Of a stretch of 64,000 nt of DNA, positions 10,921-22,371 are shown piece after piece; the first letter of the stretch is position 1; every line of letters starts with the position of its first letter. The stretch is taken from positions 248,001 to 312,000 of the forward strand of contig NW_025954990.1 in the NCBI RefSeq assembly GCF_022376445.1, given 5' to 3'. This stretch comes from Fomitopsis serialis (taxonomy: Eukaryota; Basidiomycota; Agaricomycetes; Polyporales; Fomitopsidaceae). The position numbers and the translations under genes were made by a program. The notes below the pieces were generated by a model that ran no database searches, was not told where the DNA came from, and was given only the letters and a program-made list of their open reading frames with translations.

Positions 10921-12386
10921 ATGAAGGCAGTCCAATACGAGTCGGTATGTGTCTCCGGGTTCAGTGTATAACGGATCACTGTGACATTGGCCGTGGTACG
11001 CACTAGCCACGCAATTTTGCGCTCACGGAGGTGCCCATACCAGAGCCCGGAGACGACGAGGTGTTATTGAAAGGTATGTGCACACTCGTGGGCGCATTCC
11101 CCCCGTTTCCTTATGCTGATCTGAGACGCATCGGCGAACAGTGACATGCTGCGGTAAAGGGGCATGATAATGCGCTCGAATAGCCTGCGCCTGACGTGCG
11201 ACACTACTAGGTGTGTGCGGAACGGACGGCCACGTACACGAAGGAGAGTTCATCGCGTCCTTCCCGGTAACTCCTTGTCCACTTCTCCGGCTGTGTGCCA
11301 TCCTGAACGGTGCGTTCGCATGCAGTTGATCCCGGGACATGAAGTCGTTGGTGTCATAGCGGACATGGGCAAGAACGTGCAGGGCTTCGCGAAGGGCGAT
11401 CGGTGTGTTGCGGACCCTGGCGTGACTGTAAGTCCTACTGATACGGCTCGCTCGAACCCACATTGCTGAACCTTGCACCAGTGCGGCGCCTGCTTCTACT
11501 GTCGGCGCGGAGAGACATTGCTCTGCGAGAACTTCCAAGGCAAGGGTGTCAGCGCGACCCAGCCAGGGGGCTTCAGCGAGTACATCACGTTGTACGTATA
11601 GCATGTGCGCCCCGTTCGGCGGCGTCCTCACAGCGTCCCACAGCTCTGCATACAAGGTATACAAGATTCACAACCTCACTGACGAAGAGGCTACCCTGAT
11701 AGAGCCTGCGGCGTGCGCTGTGCATGGCATGGACAAGCTCGGGACGGCGGTCGGCGTCGACGCTCTGGTCATCGGCGCTGGCCCGACCGGTCTCGTTCTC
11801 GCACAACTCCTCAAACTTAACGGCGCGATGAGAGTCGTGATTGCGGCGAACAAGGGTATCAAGACCGAGATCGCGAAGCAGCTCGACGCAGGGGACGAAT
11901 ACATCGAGCTCGACCGGGCTGACCCCGCGCAGCAATGGGCCCAGCTAAAGAAGGACAACCCGTACGGCTTCGACGTCGTCGTAAGTCCCTTCCCAATCAG
12001 CGGAGACGGCTCCACCCCGCTCACTCGGGTGCACAGGTCGAGGCGACGGGTCGGAGCAGGTCGCGAACGACGCGATCAACTACGTGCGCCGCGGCGGGAA
12101 GCTGATGATCTACGGCGTGTACGACAACGCCGCGCGCGTGCACTGGCCGCCGTCCAAGATCTTTGGCGACGAGATCCAGATCATCGGCTCCTTCGCCCAG
12201 ACGTACTGCTTCCCCCGCGCGGTGCAGTACCTCGACAGCGGCAAGGTCCGCGTCAAGGGCATGGTGCGTCTCCGCTGGTGCGTCTTCGTGCGCCGAGTTA
12301 ACTTCGACGGGGCGTAGGTCACGGACGTGTTCACCATCGCGGAGTATGAGAAGGCACTGGCGAAGATGAACAGCCGCGGGCGCTGA
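10921..12386 (+). CDS. Zinc-dependent alcohol/polyol dehydrogenase (arabinitol/sorbitol DH-like), one frameshift
   Basis: This is a medium-chain dehydrogenase in about eight exons. Exon 1 is only MKAVQYES (10921-10944) and exon 2 starts at 11007. Visible motifs are the catalytic-zinc start GVCGTDGH, the GHEVVGVI block, a structural-zinc cysteine set ([15 protein letters not shown]), and the Rossmann motif [12 protein letters not shown]. The end is [14 protein letters not shown]. The family oxidises secondary alcohols and polyols with NAD(P)+. The closest resemblance is to fungal D-arabinitol/sorbitol dehydrogenases, in the cytosol. After the intron near 11983-12038 the frame VEATG must jump to [11 protein letters not shown]; one extra G in GGG at 12048-12050 would fix it exactly. 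It is otherwise full length (about 350 residues). Confidence 0.85.
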
Positions 12387-12802
12387 AGATCGCCGTCAAG
12401 CCTAGCTGAATGTGCGGGCTAGTGGTCCGCTCGGGTCGGAGCGTCGCGGGGTCTGCGAAATGTGGCGTTGGCAGGCAGCGGAGGTAAAGGTTGGAGTAAG
12501 TAGCACGAGCAGCGGATGCAATCGACTGACGTTCGCGCGGTGCGCCTAGTGTCCGTCGCCGTCGCATGTCTACTTACCGCCCGACCTATCCGCGCCGATT
12601 CATTCCTCACTATACACAGCATCTGCCATTGCAAATCGACTGCGTCAGAAGAGGCTGCTACATTGAAATTTGTCTCCGCCACGATGTGCAGTACATTGAC
12701 GTAACACAATATTATGAGTCTATTCAAAATACGCCAGCGTGTGACATACTATGGTCACAACAATATACAGCAGTTACAGACCTAAAGCTAAAGGCCCAAT
12801 CG

Positions 12803-14124
12803 TTACAAACAGCAGCATGCTATCGGGTGGCCAGGGTGCTTCGAAGGACGACGAACGCAGCTAACGCGTTTCGCTGGACCGCCGCTCGTCGTCCCGCATT
12901 TTCGCGTCGGGCGCGAAGACCACTCTAGAGACCTCCGGCCCGCCTGGGACACGGCAGGGAGGCCGTCCGAGGTGCGCTTGTGCTTGACAGGCGACGACAG
13001 CTCCTCGCCGCTCGTAGCATCATCGTCCGCCTCATCGCCGCCGCCCTGACTGCCCAGCGCGCTGGCGGTGAGCATGATCGTGGGGTCCCCGAAGCGGAGC
13101 GAGGTCCCCTGCGAGGGGTGGCGCGGCGTCCCCGTCGACGAGTCGGACCACCCGCCCGATCAAGGTCCTCGCCGTACCGGAGCAGGCGGACGAGCCAGGT
13201 GACGAGCACGGCGAGGTTGCAGATGATCAGCGACACCGTGGCCTGTGGTGATTCAGTTGGAACGGCGCAAAGGGGCAGTGTAGGGTACACACCTCGACGT
13301 GGGCAGCGATCGCCTCGGCGTTGCGGTTCGGCCCAAGCTCAAACGCCGTGTGGACGATGCTGACGACGGTCGTGACCATGCTTGCGGAGAAGATCGCCAT
13401 AAGAAGCTTCCGTGTGGACGACGAAATGCCGATGTCCCACAACAGTCGGATGGGCAGCGCAACCAGTATCGTATCCGCGATGATGTCCGCTATGGTAGTA
13501 GAATGTGAGCACATTCCACGGCCAATTGAGCGATGGATTGGCTCACTGGCGAGCTCGACACCGCCGACGGACTCGCCGAGGATGCACTGCGCGTTCGGCT
13601 TGTGCTGCCATTCGTCGTTGTGCACACAGATGTACAGCTTCTGCGTCAGCACGACGATCCACATAATCAGGAATAGCGCCGCGCAGAAGTACGTGTGTCG
13701 CCGCATGTGCATCAACCGGGGGATAATCCGCATGATGGAGAATAGGATGCTCATGCGCGCAGACCTGCAACCGTGTTATTCGCGCGATCGGAATAAGACG
13801 GCCGAATGGGGAGCGTACCAGAGCACGCAGGTAAAGCAGGAGTTGAGCATGAAGTAGCCTAGGACACGCCTGTGCAGCGGCAGGCTCGCGTCGGATCGAA
13901 TCCATGCTCCCGCGAGCAGGAAGATGACGGCGATGAGCGAGAACGCTGCCCACGCGTCGTCGAGGCCGATGTGTCTTCTGGATGCGCGGTAGTACAGTCG
14001 TAGCGTGGTCGTCACTATCGCCGTGCACTCGCAGACCGTAGCCACGACTGCCCACACCGTCAGAAATGCCCGCGCAAGTGGACGACCTTCCGTGCTCACT
14101 CCGAATGGTTGTAACGAATGTCAT
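12803..14124 (-). CDS. Fungal rhodopsin-fold integral membrane protein, one frameshift near the C-terminus
   Basis: Five exons run right to left. Exon 1 is MTFVTTIR (14124-14100), joined to VATVCECTAIVTTTLRLYY (exon 2 from 14047). The middle exons carry GLDDAWAAFSLIAVIFLL, a Cys-containing loop with NAQCILGE, ADTILVALPIRLLW, TVVSIVHTAFELG and SLIICNLAVLVTWLVRLL. This is the seven-helix layout of the fungal rhodopsin-domain family (PTH11-like integral proteins), in the plasma or internal membrane with unknown ligand. The cytosolic tail is hydrophilic (GGGDEADDDATSGEELSS). Its frame is reached only if one G is added in GGTGGTCC near 13158, so the tail model is provisional. The ATG at 14124 is chosen because it precedes a GTGAGC intron that restores the conserved first helix. 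Confidence 0.75.
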
Positions 14125-15078
14125 GCCGGCTGATAGGCCGCCGAGGTACGGGGAGAGCCTCCCTGAGGAGGGGATGACGCGAGCTACGGACCAGCTGAGA
14201 CTCCTGAAGGGGGGAAAAGATGCCGGACGCAGTGCGTCGCATCATATGTAGTGGTAGACAGTCAAGGGAGTTCCGTGCACTCAATCGCCAAATTCTTATT
14301 GCAGGGCTCCTGGCGGGATCTCAGATGAGGCTCGCAAGGAGGCTCAGCCTAATCGGGATTAGTCTCCTTTGATCGTACGACATCATTGAACCGAACGAGC
14401 TCACCGCAAGGTGTCATCTTGCCATCACTGCGCATTCTGTAGACTGTCAAGGCGTCGGAACAGTCGACATCTGCGAGCAACCGGGAAACAGGCCCAGCCA
14501 CATCACTTTAAACGGGCCAAGGTGGCGGACGCGGCTGGGCAACATTGCTCTTTCACACGGGGTCGGAATACTTACGATACGGTCCGTCGACGGAGAGCCA
14601 ACGGAGAGCAGAGAACGATAGGGGTTAGTCACGGAGGTACATACAAACGAAGACGCATTCGGGCTGCATAGTGCGGGCTTGGCTCCTGGAGGCCAGCTAG
14701 AACGACTCGGTCCGGAAGGTCTACGAAACCACATGTGTCGAACCCAGGTCGAATCTTCCGGTCAGCCTCTCGGAATCTCAGTCGCCGAGCCTCTTGCTGG
14801 CCACCTGACGGACGAGAACGTAGGGTGCACCTTGCACCCCGTCGTACAAATCTGGAGCCCTCCGCTAATCTCCGAGAGTAGTAAGTATATTGAACTGATA
14901 AGTCGGCGATCGTTTGGTTGCTATCGCAAGCATGACGCAGGGAAGCAGCCCGGTACCGGCGGCACGGAACAATCTCTTCTCGAAGCCCCCCGCAGTCCCG
15001 CACTAAACGCACGCTTCCTCGCTTCGAAACGGAACGGCGCGGGTCCTAAGAGCACATTTTCGACGGCGCGTGTGCAGC
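14125..15078. other. Intergenic, nothing recognised
   Basis: About 950 bp between two divergent features. Open frames on both strands are short and without recognisable domains. Confidence 0.45.
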
Positions 15079-16784
15079 TCAGTCCTGCACGGGAGCCTCG
15101 TCCATGTCGACGTCCGCTGCCTGCTCCTCCGCCTGTTCGACACTGATGTGCCCAGCGGGTCTCCACACGTTGCCCGCTGTCATCTTCCATAGGCGCACGC
15201 GCCCGTCGTTTCCAGAGGACGAGAGGACGGTGCTGCACGACCAGGATCGGTCAGTGCATGCCGTGCATGAGGTCAAGCCCTAGTAGATCATACGCACCCT
15301 GTGACGTTCCACTCCACTCGCCCTACGCTCGACCTGAAGTGGAGAGTGTACAAAGTATCAGTAATAGCCCCAGGCAGTGTTCGAGACCATCACGCACTTG
15401 TGGTCGTCAAAGTCGGCCACCACAGCAGCAGACCACCGCGCGTCCGACCCCTCAGTCCCATCCGTGTCCCCGCCGTCCTCCAGCGCGGGCGGCTTCACGC
15501 GCCATATCCGTACATGGCCGTCGCGGCCGCCGGTGGCGACCAGGTGGTACGAGCGGCCGCAAGACGGGGCCCAGGAGATGGTCGTGATCGCGTACGGCTG
15601 GGGCGCGTCGCCGTCAGCCGGCGAGGCTGTCCCTCGCGCGGCGCCATCGCCTAGTGGGCGCGGAGCGGGCGTCGGGTCGAGTGTGAGGATCGTTGATGGT
15701 CTCGCGGAGAGTTGGATGATCTGCGGGTAGTGGTGGTCAGTTTGTTGAGGGGAGGTGCTAGGGAATGGATACGTACTTTGACGAGGCCGTTGATCCCGCT
15801 GGAGGCTGCTATGATCTCGCCCCAATATCGGTCTTTGCACCACGATATGCACCATCCTCCGTCCGCCTCGCAAGGCGGTCAGCGACAGATCTGAGTGACG
15901 GGTCAATGCGCTCACTTCTCTGTAGCCAAGTCCTGGCCTGCTGGGCAGTTGGCTTTGCTGCTGCTGCTGTTGTACGGCGTGCGCTGCGAGCGAGACAGAG
16001 GCCGCATCGAGCGTTGCGGACGGCTGCGTCGGCGTGGTGAGAGTGACAGTCGGCGCTATCGAGCGCGGCGCGGACGCCGAGGGCAGAGCCGTCACGTCCA
16101 CCTCGTCCGACAGCTGCCACGTCGCGAGCGACGGCTGCTCCAAGCATTCATACACGCGCAGGAAGTTGTCAGACGATATCGTCGCCTAGCATCAGACCTA
16201 GCACCATCAGCGACACGGGCGAAACACCGCCGACCTCCGACACGCACCAGCTTCAATCCAAAGTGATGTGGGGCGAACTCAACGGAGCGCACGGTGCCCT
16301 TCGCGTCGACGAGCATCGCGCGCTCTACCCAGCGCGACGCGCTCGAGGGCCCGGCGCCGTTCAGCTGTGGCGCGTCGCCGTCGCCGGGGTTGGCTTGCTC
16401 CCATACTTTGACGGTGCGGTCGAACGACCCGGACGCGAGGACGGTGCCAAATTCGGGGTGCGCCCAGCTGACTTTGGAGATGGACGCGTCGTGGGCCTGC
16501 CAAAGCGGTGTGTACGATGATGAGAGACGCGTTTTAGTTGAGGGACAGGCCGCGCACCTTCCAGTCGTCCTCTACGTTCCAAGCCCCGCTAGTCTCGTCA
16601 AGTCTCCAAATCTTGATCCTAGCGGTCATAATGCACGTCAGTACTGCAAGTACAACCCGAGAGCGCAGCGGAGATGCCACCTTTGGTCGAGACTGCAAGT
16701 GGCGAGGCGCAGACCGTAGAAGTCATAGGACGCGTCCGTAATGAGGTCGCTGTGAGCATTCGGGATAAGGCCCGTCTGTATCAT
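15079..16784 (-). CDS. SEH1: Nucleoporin Seh1 (WD40)
   Basis: The gene has at least eight exons with short introns. The inferred start at 16784 gives MIQTGLIPNAHSDLITDASY, then DFYGLRLATCSLDQ joined to RIKIWRLDETSGAW. Later exons give AHDASISKVSWAHPEFGTVL, ASGSFDRTVKVWEQ, SSDNFLRVYECLEQ, ADGGWCISWCKDRYWGE, then SWAPSCGRSYHLVATGGRDG and a last blade VLSSSGNDGRVRLWKM. The acidic tail ends at 15079. These are the characteristic blades of Seh1, a beta-propeller of the Nup107-160 (Y) complex and of the SEA/GATOR complex at the vacuole. Insertions between blades (poly-Q and Pro-rich) make it longer than the yeast protein. All inferred junctions keep phase. Confidence 0.9.
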
Positions 16785-17698
16785 CTTTTGGCCGCGTTCA
16801 GATTGTCTGCTCGATACCCGTGGTACAAGAAGGCGTCACTGAAAAGGCGTTGCAGAGAGGACTCGAAGTTGTTCCAGTGCAAGCTGTGGCTGAGACCAGG
16901 TCGAGGCAGGCGCGCTCTGGAGGCGCCGGCCTTGTTGAACCCCACCGTCATCTCTGTTGCCTTTGTCCTTCTTCAGCATCCGTCACTACTGTACTGCCAT
17001 GGAAATCTTCATATGATACTCTCCGATCTATCCTAACTCTGTAACGTTTTAAACCATATCTCCGGTCTCTCAGTACTTGACTCATCCGACGAACACAACA
17101 TCCCGGCCAAACGCAAGGATGTCTGGACGACGCTCGCCGCATCACTTTGGACAACATGACTTCCTTCGTGGTCCTGCTTGCCAAACCAACGATGCCAGAT
17201 CCAACATAGGAGTCATCTGCATCGACATCCAGGTGTGCTCCTTATTGCCCGGATTCCTGACATCGCTTCCTTTCATCACACAATGCACGATACGAGAAGA
17301 ACCAATTCCGTTTGTATTGATACAAATATCTGACTGCGAGGTTATCGATACAGAGCTGTACATCATAATGGAGGGAAATAACGATTAATCAATGAGAGTG
17401 CGGTAGTGTGGGAGCAAGAAGGTGTGTATATCACCAACGAATGTGAGGCTTCGGGGCTGCAGGAGCGTGTCGATGTGGGCCTCCTGGGCGTGGACTGCGG
17501 GAACTTGGCGCGTCGAAGGAGCGGGGTGGTCGGATTGTCGGCGGTGCGCCAGTGTCGAACTGACGGGCGATGGTGTGCGAGTGAGCGAGCGAGCGGTGCG
17601 TTTGGCGATGGCGACGCGAAGGCGATGGGATGGACGAATGTGTGTCGTGCCACCAGCGTGGGGCAGGGAGGTTGTGAAAGTCGATGTATTGGTGGTCT
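16785..17698. other. Intergenic, nothing recognised
   Basis: Separates the 5' end of the Seh1 gene from the 3' end of the PPPY gene. The longest frames here are low-complexity or antisense shadows. Confidence 0.45.
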
Positions 17699-18380
17699 TC
17701 ACGACTTCATGACGAGGACCGCGATCACGACGATAGCGGTGACGATGAGGGCGAGGACGGAGAAGGCAATGAGGCAACGCTTGGCCCACTTCATCTCTGT
17801 GCGTCGCATGGATTGGATGAGCTCCTCCCGCTCCCCCTCGGTCTTGGTGAGCTCCCAATCCTCCGGTGCGCGCAAAGGCGAGATGAGAATGAAGGCACCG
17901 GCAATCCAGAAGAGCGGGAACACTGAAGAGACGCAACACAGTCAGCAACGCGCTCAGTCACACATGCCGAGAGAACTACTCACAGAAACCAAACTTGAAC
18001 AGGTACATCGCGAGAGTCGGGTGCTCCGCGTACCGCATGTACGCAGGCGGCTCGGACGAATACGAGTATGGCGGCGGCGCGTCGTCGACGTGGGCAGGCA
18101 GAGACACCGCGTCGTGACGGCTGTCCAGCGTGCCGCGTGGGATGTAGGACGGCGAGGCGACGCCGAAGAAGTCGTCGATGGGGTTCGTGCCGTCCTCAAG
18201 GGAGGAGCGAGCCCGAGTGGTGTGTGTGAGGGCAGCAGGAGGAGTGGGCAGCCCGACGTGGACGTGGTCGAAGCTGCGAAGACTTTGGGCCTCGAGGTCG
18301 CGCTCCTGGGCTGCGCTCCAGGTGCTGAAGACAGCGGGGATGAGGAAGGTGGTGGAGGAGGTCGAGCTGCGGGCAGACAT
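17699..18380 (-). CDS. PPPY-motif two-helix membrane protein, copy 1
   Basis: Two exons (18380-17984 and 17922-17699; 61 bp intron) give 206 residues. The N-terminal half is Ser/Thr-rich and disordered, with EDGTNPIDDFFG and the proline motif DDAPPPYSYSSEPPAYMRY. A first hydrophobic segment (FPLFWIAGAFILISPL) follows the conserved MYLFKFGF, and a second (IAFSVLALIVTAIVVIAVLV) follows the basic MKWAKRC. The PPPY motif is the kind bound by WW domains of Rsp5/Nedd4-type ubiquitin ligases or their adaptors, so a trafficking-related role is possible but unproven. A paralogue lies at 41212-41889 and a relic at 56045-56230. Confidence 0.8.
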
Positions 18381-18497
18381 TGTAGGCTGGGGGGTGAGAA
18401 GGGCTGAGGCTCTGAGGCTTTGAAGACTGGGTTCAACGACGTGGAGAGCGAGACTGCGAAGTCGGGGGATGGGGAGGACATGGCGGGGTGGGAGGGC

Positions 18498-18564
18498 TAT
18501 ATATCCCCGGACGCGACCCCTCGGCTAGTGCAAGGAAGGCAACGGATTGGTCTTCGATCCAATC
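18498..18564 (-). promoter_or_regulatory. TATA and CCAAT boxes upstream of PPPY copy 1
   Basis: A TATATAT run (about 18498-18504) lies about 120 bp before the ATG on the minus strand. CCAAT-type hexamers occur in both orientations at 18545-18550 and 18559-18564. The paralogue at 41.9 kb has the same arrangement. Confidence 0.45.
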
Positions 18565-18889
18565 ATGTCAATCCTCGCCCACGACAGACGACCAAGATCG
18601 ACGCACGCCCGCGCGGACCCACGTCCATTTACGGCCAACCTAAATGAGCAAGTCAGCGCGGACCCACATACACCTACATCTCAGCAACCCAGAAATGGCA
18701 ACTTCCCACCTGCCTCCCACTATCAGCACACGCTCCGTGCGGATCTTCGGCTCCCCGGATCCTGAGGGTTTTGTCTGGTCGTGGGTCGACCTTCCTCGCC
18801 ATGCTTTGCATGGCGCAAAAGGAGTTCTCCTGCTCTGACATCTATTCGCTGTTCGATAGTATTACGTAGCATAAACCCACTTTCCTTCA

Positions 18890-18988
18890 TCTCTGGTAGT
18901 ATATCGGTTAGTACACGCGCCTGTCACACTGCACGTTAATATATATTGCTGTGCGCGCGAAAGCGGGGTTCGACTCCCCGCCAGAGAG
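18890..18988 (+). tRNA. tRNA-Asp (anticodon GTC) with intron
   Basis: The acceptor stem pairs TCTCTGG with CCAGAGA plus a G discriminator. The D arm is GTATATCGGTTAGTAC, the anticodon stem-loop is CGCGC-CTGTCAC-GCGCG, and the T arm is CGGGGTTCGACTCCCCG. An AT-rich intron of about 26-27 nt interrupts the anticodon loop next to position 37, the usual place in eukaryotic tRNAs. A TTTTT tract follows at once, as expected for Pol III termination. Confidence 0.93.
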
Positions 18989-19357
18989 TTTTTGGATCGA
19001 CTTCACTCGAGACATGCAGTCGCACTACACTGTGGAGTAGCGGATCCTCGACCCTCCTTGACCTTCCGGGGGCTATAGCCTGGCCAGCAAGCTGTTCTGT
19101 TTCTTTCGATACACATGGCTACACAAAGATTCTAGGGGGAGGTACAGCGGGATCAAGTGGCTCTGGCTCGCCTCAAGAGCGGCGAACATGGGTTTGTACC
19201 TTTGCACTAGTGTTTTACTACGAAGTCTCAGTGAGGCATCGATGCAGGTTTCGCTATCGTAGGTTTCGCTGCACTGCGGCACTCCGCAACTCGTCGATTG
19301 AACTGGTACAACCTTAGCCCGGCATTGAACTCGCCTAACTTGTACGGCTGGCACCTT

Positions 19358-19403
19358 GAGTGGTCGCGGGAGGACGGCTAACACCTTTCTCCCGCGGCCA
19401 CTC
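19358..19403 (+). repeat. Short hairpin
   Basis: GAGTGGTCGCGGGAG (19358-19372) and CTCCCGCGGCCACTC (19389-19403) form a 15-bp stem with one mismatch around a 16-nt loop. It is in intergenic sequence, and its role is unknown. Confidence 0.5.
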
Positions 19404-19571
19404 TTCGTGCCATCATACACAGTTATATAGCTCACAGTACAGTACATTCCGCAGCTATCTAGCATTACGTGCACTGGTGCCTACAATAAATTACGCGTAG
19501 ACGCTACAGTCGTAAATAGTGGTCATGAAGAAGCGAATATGTATGACCGGCTCACCTCTGGCTATTGGCCA

Positions 19572-21967
19572 TCATGTCGACCCGCCGCGAGGTCTCGCCT
19601 GGGACGAGGCTACTTGGGCAACGCTCGGCCGAGGGGCAAACGGACTGCTGCCAGGGTTTAGCTCAGACCTGTTCGCGACTGACGCCACCGTTTGCGCACT
19701 CCTCGCGGCGCTCAGCCCTAGCCCAGATGGCTCGAATGGCGGCGCACGACTGGAGAGGTTGGACCCACTCGCTGCCGGCGCCGGAGAAGAAGCCGCTGAG
19801 GATCCAGAACCCGACGCAGAGCCTGAACCTGAGTTGGAATGTGCCCGGCCTGTGTGGCCGTTCGCATGCGACCGGCCGCTGGACTTGGGTGCATGTGGGG
19901 ATATGGACGCCGGGGCTTGAAGGTGGATGACGCCAGGCCCTGCGCTAAGCTCGCGATGATTAGGAAGGGAAAGCCGCGCGCTGTGCGCAGGCCGTTGGAT
20001 TGGGGGAGCGTTTGCGATTGGGTATGTGTTTGTGATGCGTCTGCGCGGGCAGGGGTTCTTGGAGGAAACGCAGAATGCTGCGAGTGTTGGTGAGCATGGG
20101 GATGTGAGTGCCGCTTGCGGGGGTGCTGGTGCGGATGGTGATGATGTGCATGCGCGAATCCGTTGTGATTTGAATGGTGAAGCGAATGGGTCGCATGATG
20201 GTGGCCTTGCGAGGAGCTTCCCGACGCGCTCTGGTGGTCCGAGCGGCTGGTCGCACGACCTTCGGGCTCGACGATCGGATCCTCGTTTTCTTGCGAGCCG
20301 TCTGCGTCCCTTCCTCCCGCCTCGCCCTCGTACCCGAACGGATCCCTCTCTATCCTCTCGCGCTCCTCTTCCAGCCTCCTCAGCTTCTCCTCCAACTCTC
20401 CGATCGTCCCTGCGCCACCCTCGCTCGACCCTCCAGCTTCTCTCTTCTCGCCGCCAGCTTCTGCAACGTCCGTCCCAGCGCACCTATCTCTGCCGACCAT
20501 CCCTCACGCCTCCTCCGCTCCCTCGCCTCCGCCTCCTCGCGCTCCCTCCTCTTCTCTTCAGCACGCAGCCTCACCTGCCCCAGTGAGCCCTCCACATCGC
20601 GCACGCGTTGCTCGAGTCCAGGCAATGCTGCCTCCAACTCCTCCCGCGCCGCCTCAATCGCCTCCGCGGCCGCCTCCGTCTGCTTCCTCGCCTCGCGCAG
20701 CGCGAGCACCTTCTGCTTCGCGCGCTGCTCTCCCGCGGCGCCGCGCTCCGCCGCCCGCTTCAGCGCGTCGATCTCCGCGCGCAGACCCGCGTCCGCCTTC
20801 TGCGCCTCCTTGCGCGCGGTCTTGAGTGCCGCCGTCAACTGCGCATGCTCCGCGTTGAGCGTCGCGAGCTCATGGGTGAGTTGCTGCCGCCGAGCCTCGA
20901 GCGTGAGCGGTGCGGGAGTCAACATGGGGACGGGCGCGGAGGGGGAGGAGGATGGTGAGGTCTGATGTGAGGACGCGGAGAGCGCTTGGGAGGTGTTGGA
21001 GGGCAGGGAGCTGCTCAGCAGGATGGCCTCCTCTGCGAGGGAATCCGACCGTGAGGGATCGGAGTGTAGTTCGCTATCTATGTGCGCAGAGCAGTCAGCA
21101 GCTGGAGGGATAGAAGCGATCTGGGGGCGGCTCTATCGCAACTTAGCAGATAAGACGACAGACAGATGTCACAACACGTAAACACATGTGTGGCCGGACC
21201 TACGAGACGTCGTGCCCTATACGTCGTCGTTCGTATACAACTGCGCGATGGGTCGGAACTAGTGTTCGGGCGGGCCTTTGCAAGAATATGGGATTCCCGA
21301 TCAAGGCCAGCTTCGAGATGAGACGCATCCACGATCAGCTGAGAAAGACGATGCCTGATTGACTGCGCGGGTAACCTTTCGGGAAGTAGACTCGCCGATC
21401 AAGACGAATTGCACGCGATGAAAACGCCACCGCCAAGTTGGATGAACACGGGCCTAGCTGTACTTGCGCGTAAACACTGTCTGCAGGAGTGACCTCCCGC
21501 GACGTGTCGACGTCGTCGACATTCGCCGACCATACCACCACAGAGAACGCGTAGCCTAGAACTAACTCACCTGTAGTGATTTGACCTCGTACTGTTCTCT
21601 CACCCGGCACAACTCCCAACTCGACGTCGTATTGTCTGCCTGGCATGAGCCCGAATAGAATGATGACCGCCTCATCCGTCTCCTCGTCGACTTTGATGAG
21701 CACTCTCTGCCAAGGGATGCCGTTCACCTTTACCGAGAGGCCCTTTGCGAGGACATCCGATATGATCTGCGTCCTGTCCGGCTCGCACTCGTCTTCTGAT
21801 CCCGAATCTTCGTCTTCGTCGGAAGACATACTGAGGGAACCGATGGAGTCGGAGCTATATGGAGAGGTTAAGATGAAGGTCACGGAAACCGATGTTATTT
21901 CACGGATTGACAGGGCCAGGGTAGGACGCCATGGCCGGATAGAACGCCATTCCGAGAAGTCGTCCAT
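19572..21967 (-). CDS. FN3-like/coiled-coil protein with two C-terminal PAM2-like motifs, frameshifts present
   Basis: The start at 21967 opens an exon with an acidic Ser-rich linker and a beta-sandwich-like region (VKVNGIPWQRVLIKVD ... IILFGLMPGRQYDVELGVVP) resembling fibronectin type III. It ends RGQITT at a GTGAGT donor near 21570. A ~495 bp intron with CACATAG acceptor (about 21077) joins in phase to DSELHSDPSRSDS. A long Glu/Arg/Ala coiled coil follows (20925-20430, ARRQQLTHELATLNAEHAQ onward), then GELEEKLRRLEEER, a His-rich stretch, and a low-complexity tail. Reading through needs two one-base additions: one in GGAGGGTCGAGC near 20428, the other between about 20000 and 19850. The tail carries SNLSSRAPPFEP and SELNPGSSPFAP, which fit the PAM2 consensus that binds the MLLE domain of poly(A)-binding protein. 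The role is unknown, perhaps mRNA-linked. Confidence 0.65.
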
Positions 21968-22300
21968 TCTGACCGTATCCTTACTGGGAGAGTCTACGAT
22001 CCAATGTTAGGACACGCAAACTCCTCTCAGAGGCCGAGACGAGAACGGGGGAGTATGGGACTTACTCAGTGACGGCGGTGGTAGAGACTGCGACACGCAC
22101 GCAGATGAGGATGACAATTTTCAAAATCAATGGACACGTATTCGGGACGGAATCATCGGGACGTTAGGGTGAGAAGGAGCTGGTCGTAGACAAAGTTTGT
22201 GGTCAAGCACGTTGTGGCAGCGAATGGCCACCGAACCAGTCCAAAATGGCACAAGTAAACAGAGGTCGGAAAATAAGCGGCCCTGGTGATGAGCAAAAAT

Positions 22301-22371
22301 TCCGACACGGGGAATCGAACCCCGGGCTATCGCGTGAGAGGCGATAATGTTAGCCACTACACCATATCGGA
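22301..22371 (-). tRNA. tRNA-Glu (anticodon CTC), second copy
   Basis: Base-for-base identical to the tRNA at 349-419, with unrelated flanks, so it is an independent gene copy rather than part of a long duplication. Confidence 0.95.

Noticed and set aside
17406..18407. A 333-codon plus-strand frame
   Set aside because: It lies antisense to the PPPY gene, whose exon structure and paralogue support the minus strand.
20026..20965. Plus-strand frames rich in Ser/Arg/Pro
   Set aside because: They are complementary to the coiled-coil region of the minus-strand gene and have no independent support.
349..22371. The identical tRNA-Glu genes as ends of a long duplication
   Set aside because: Similarity stops at the tRNA borders; the flanks are unrelated.
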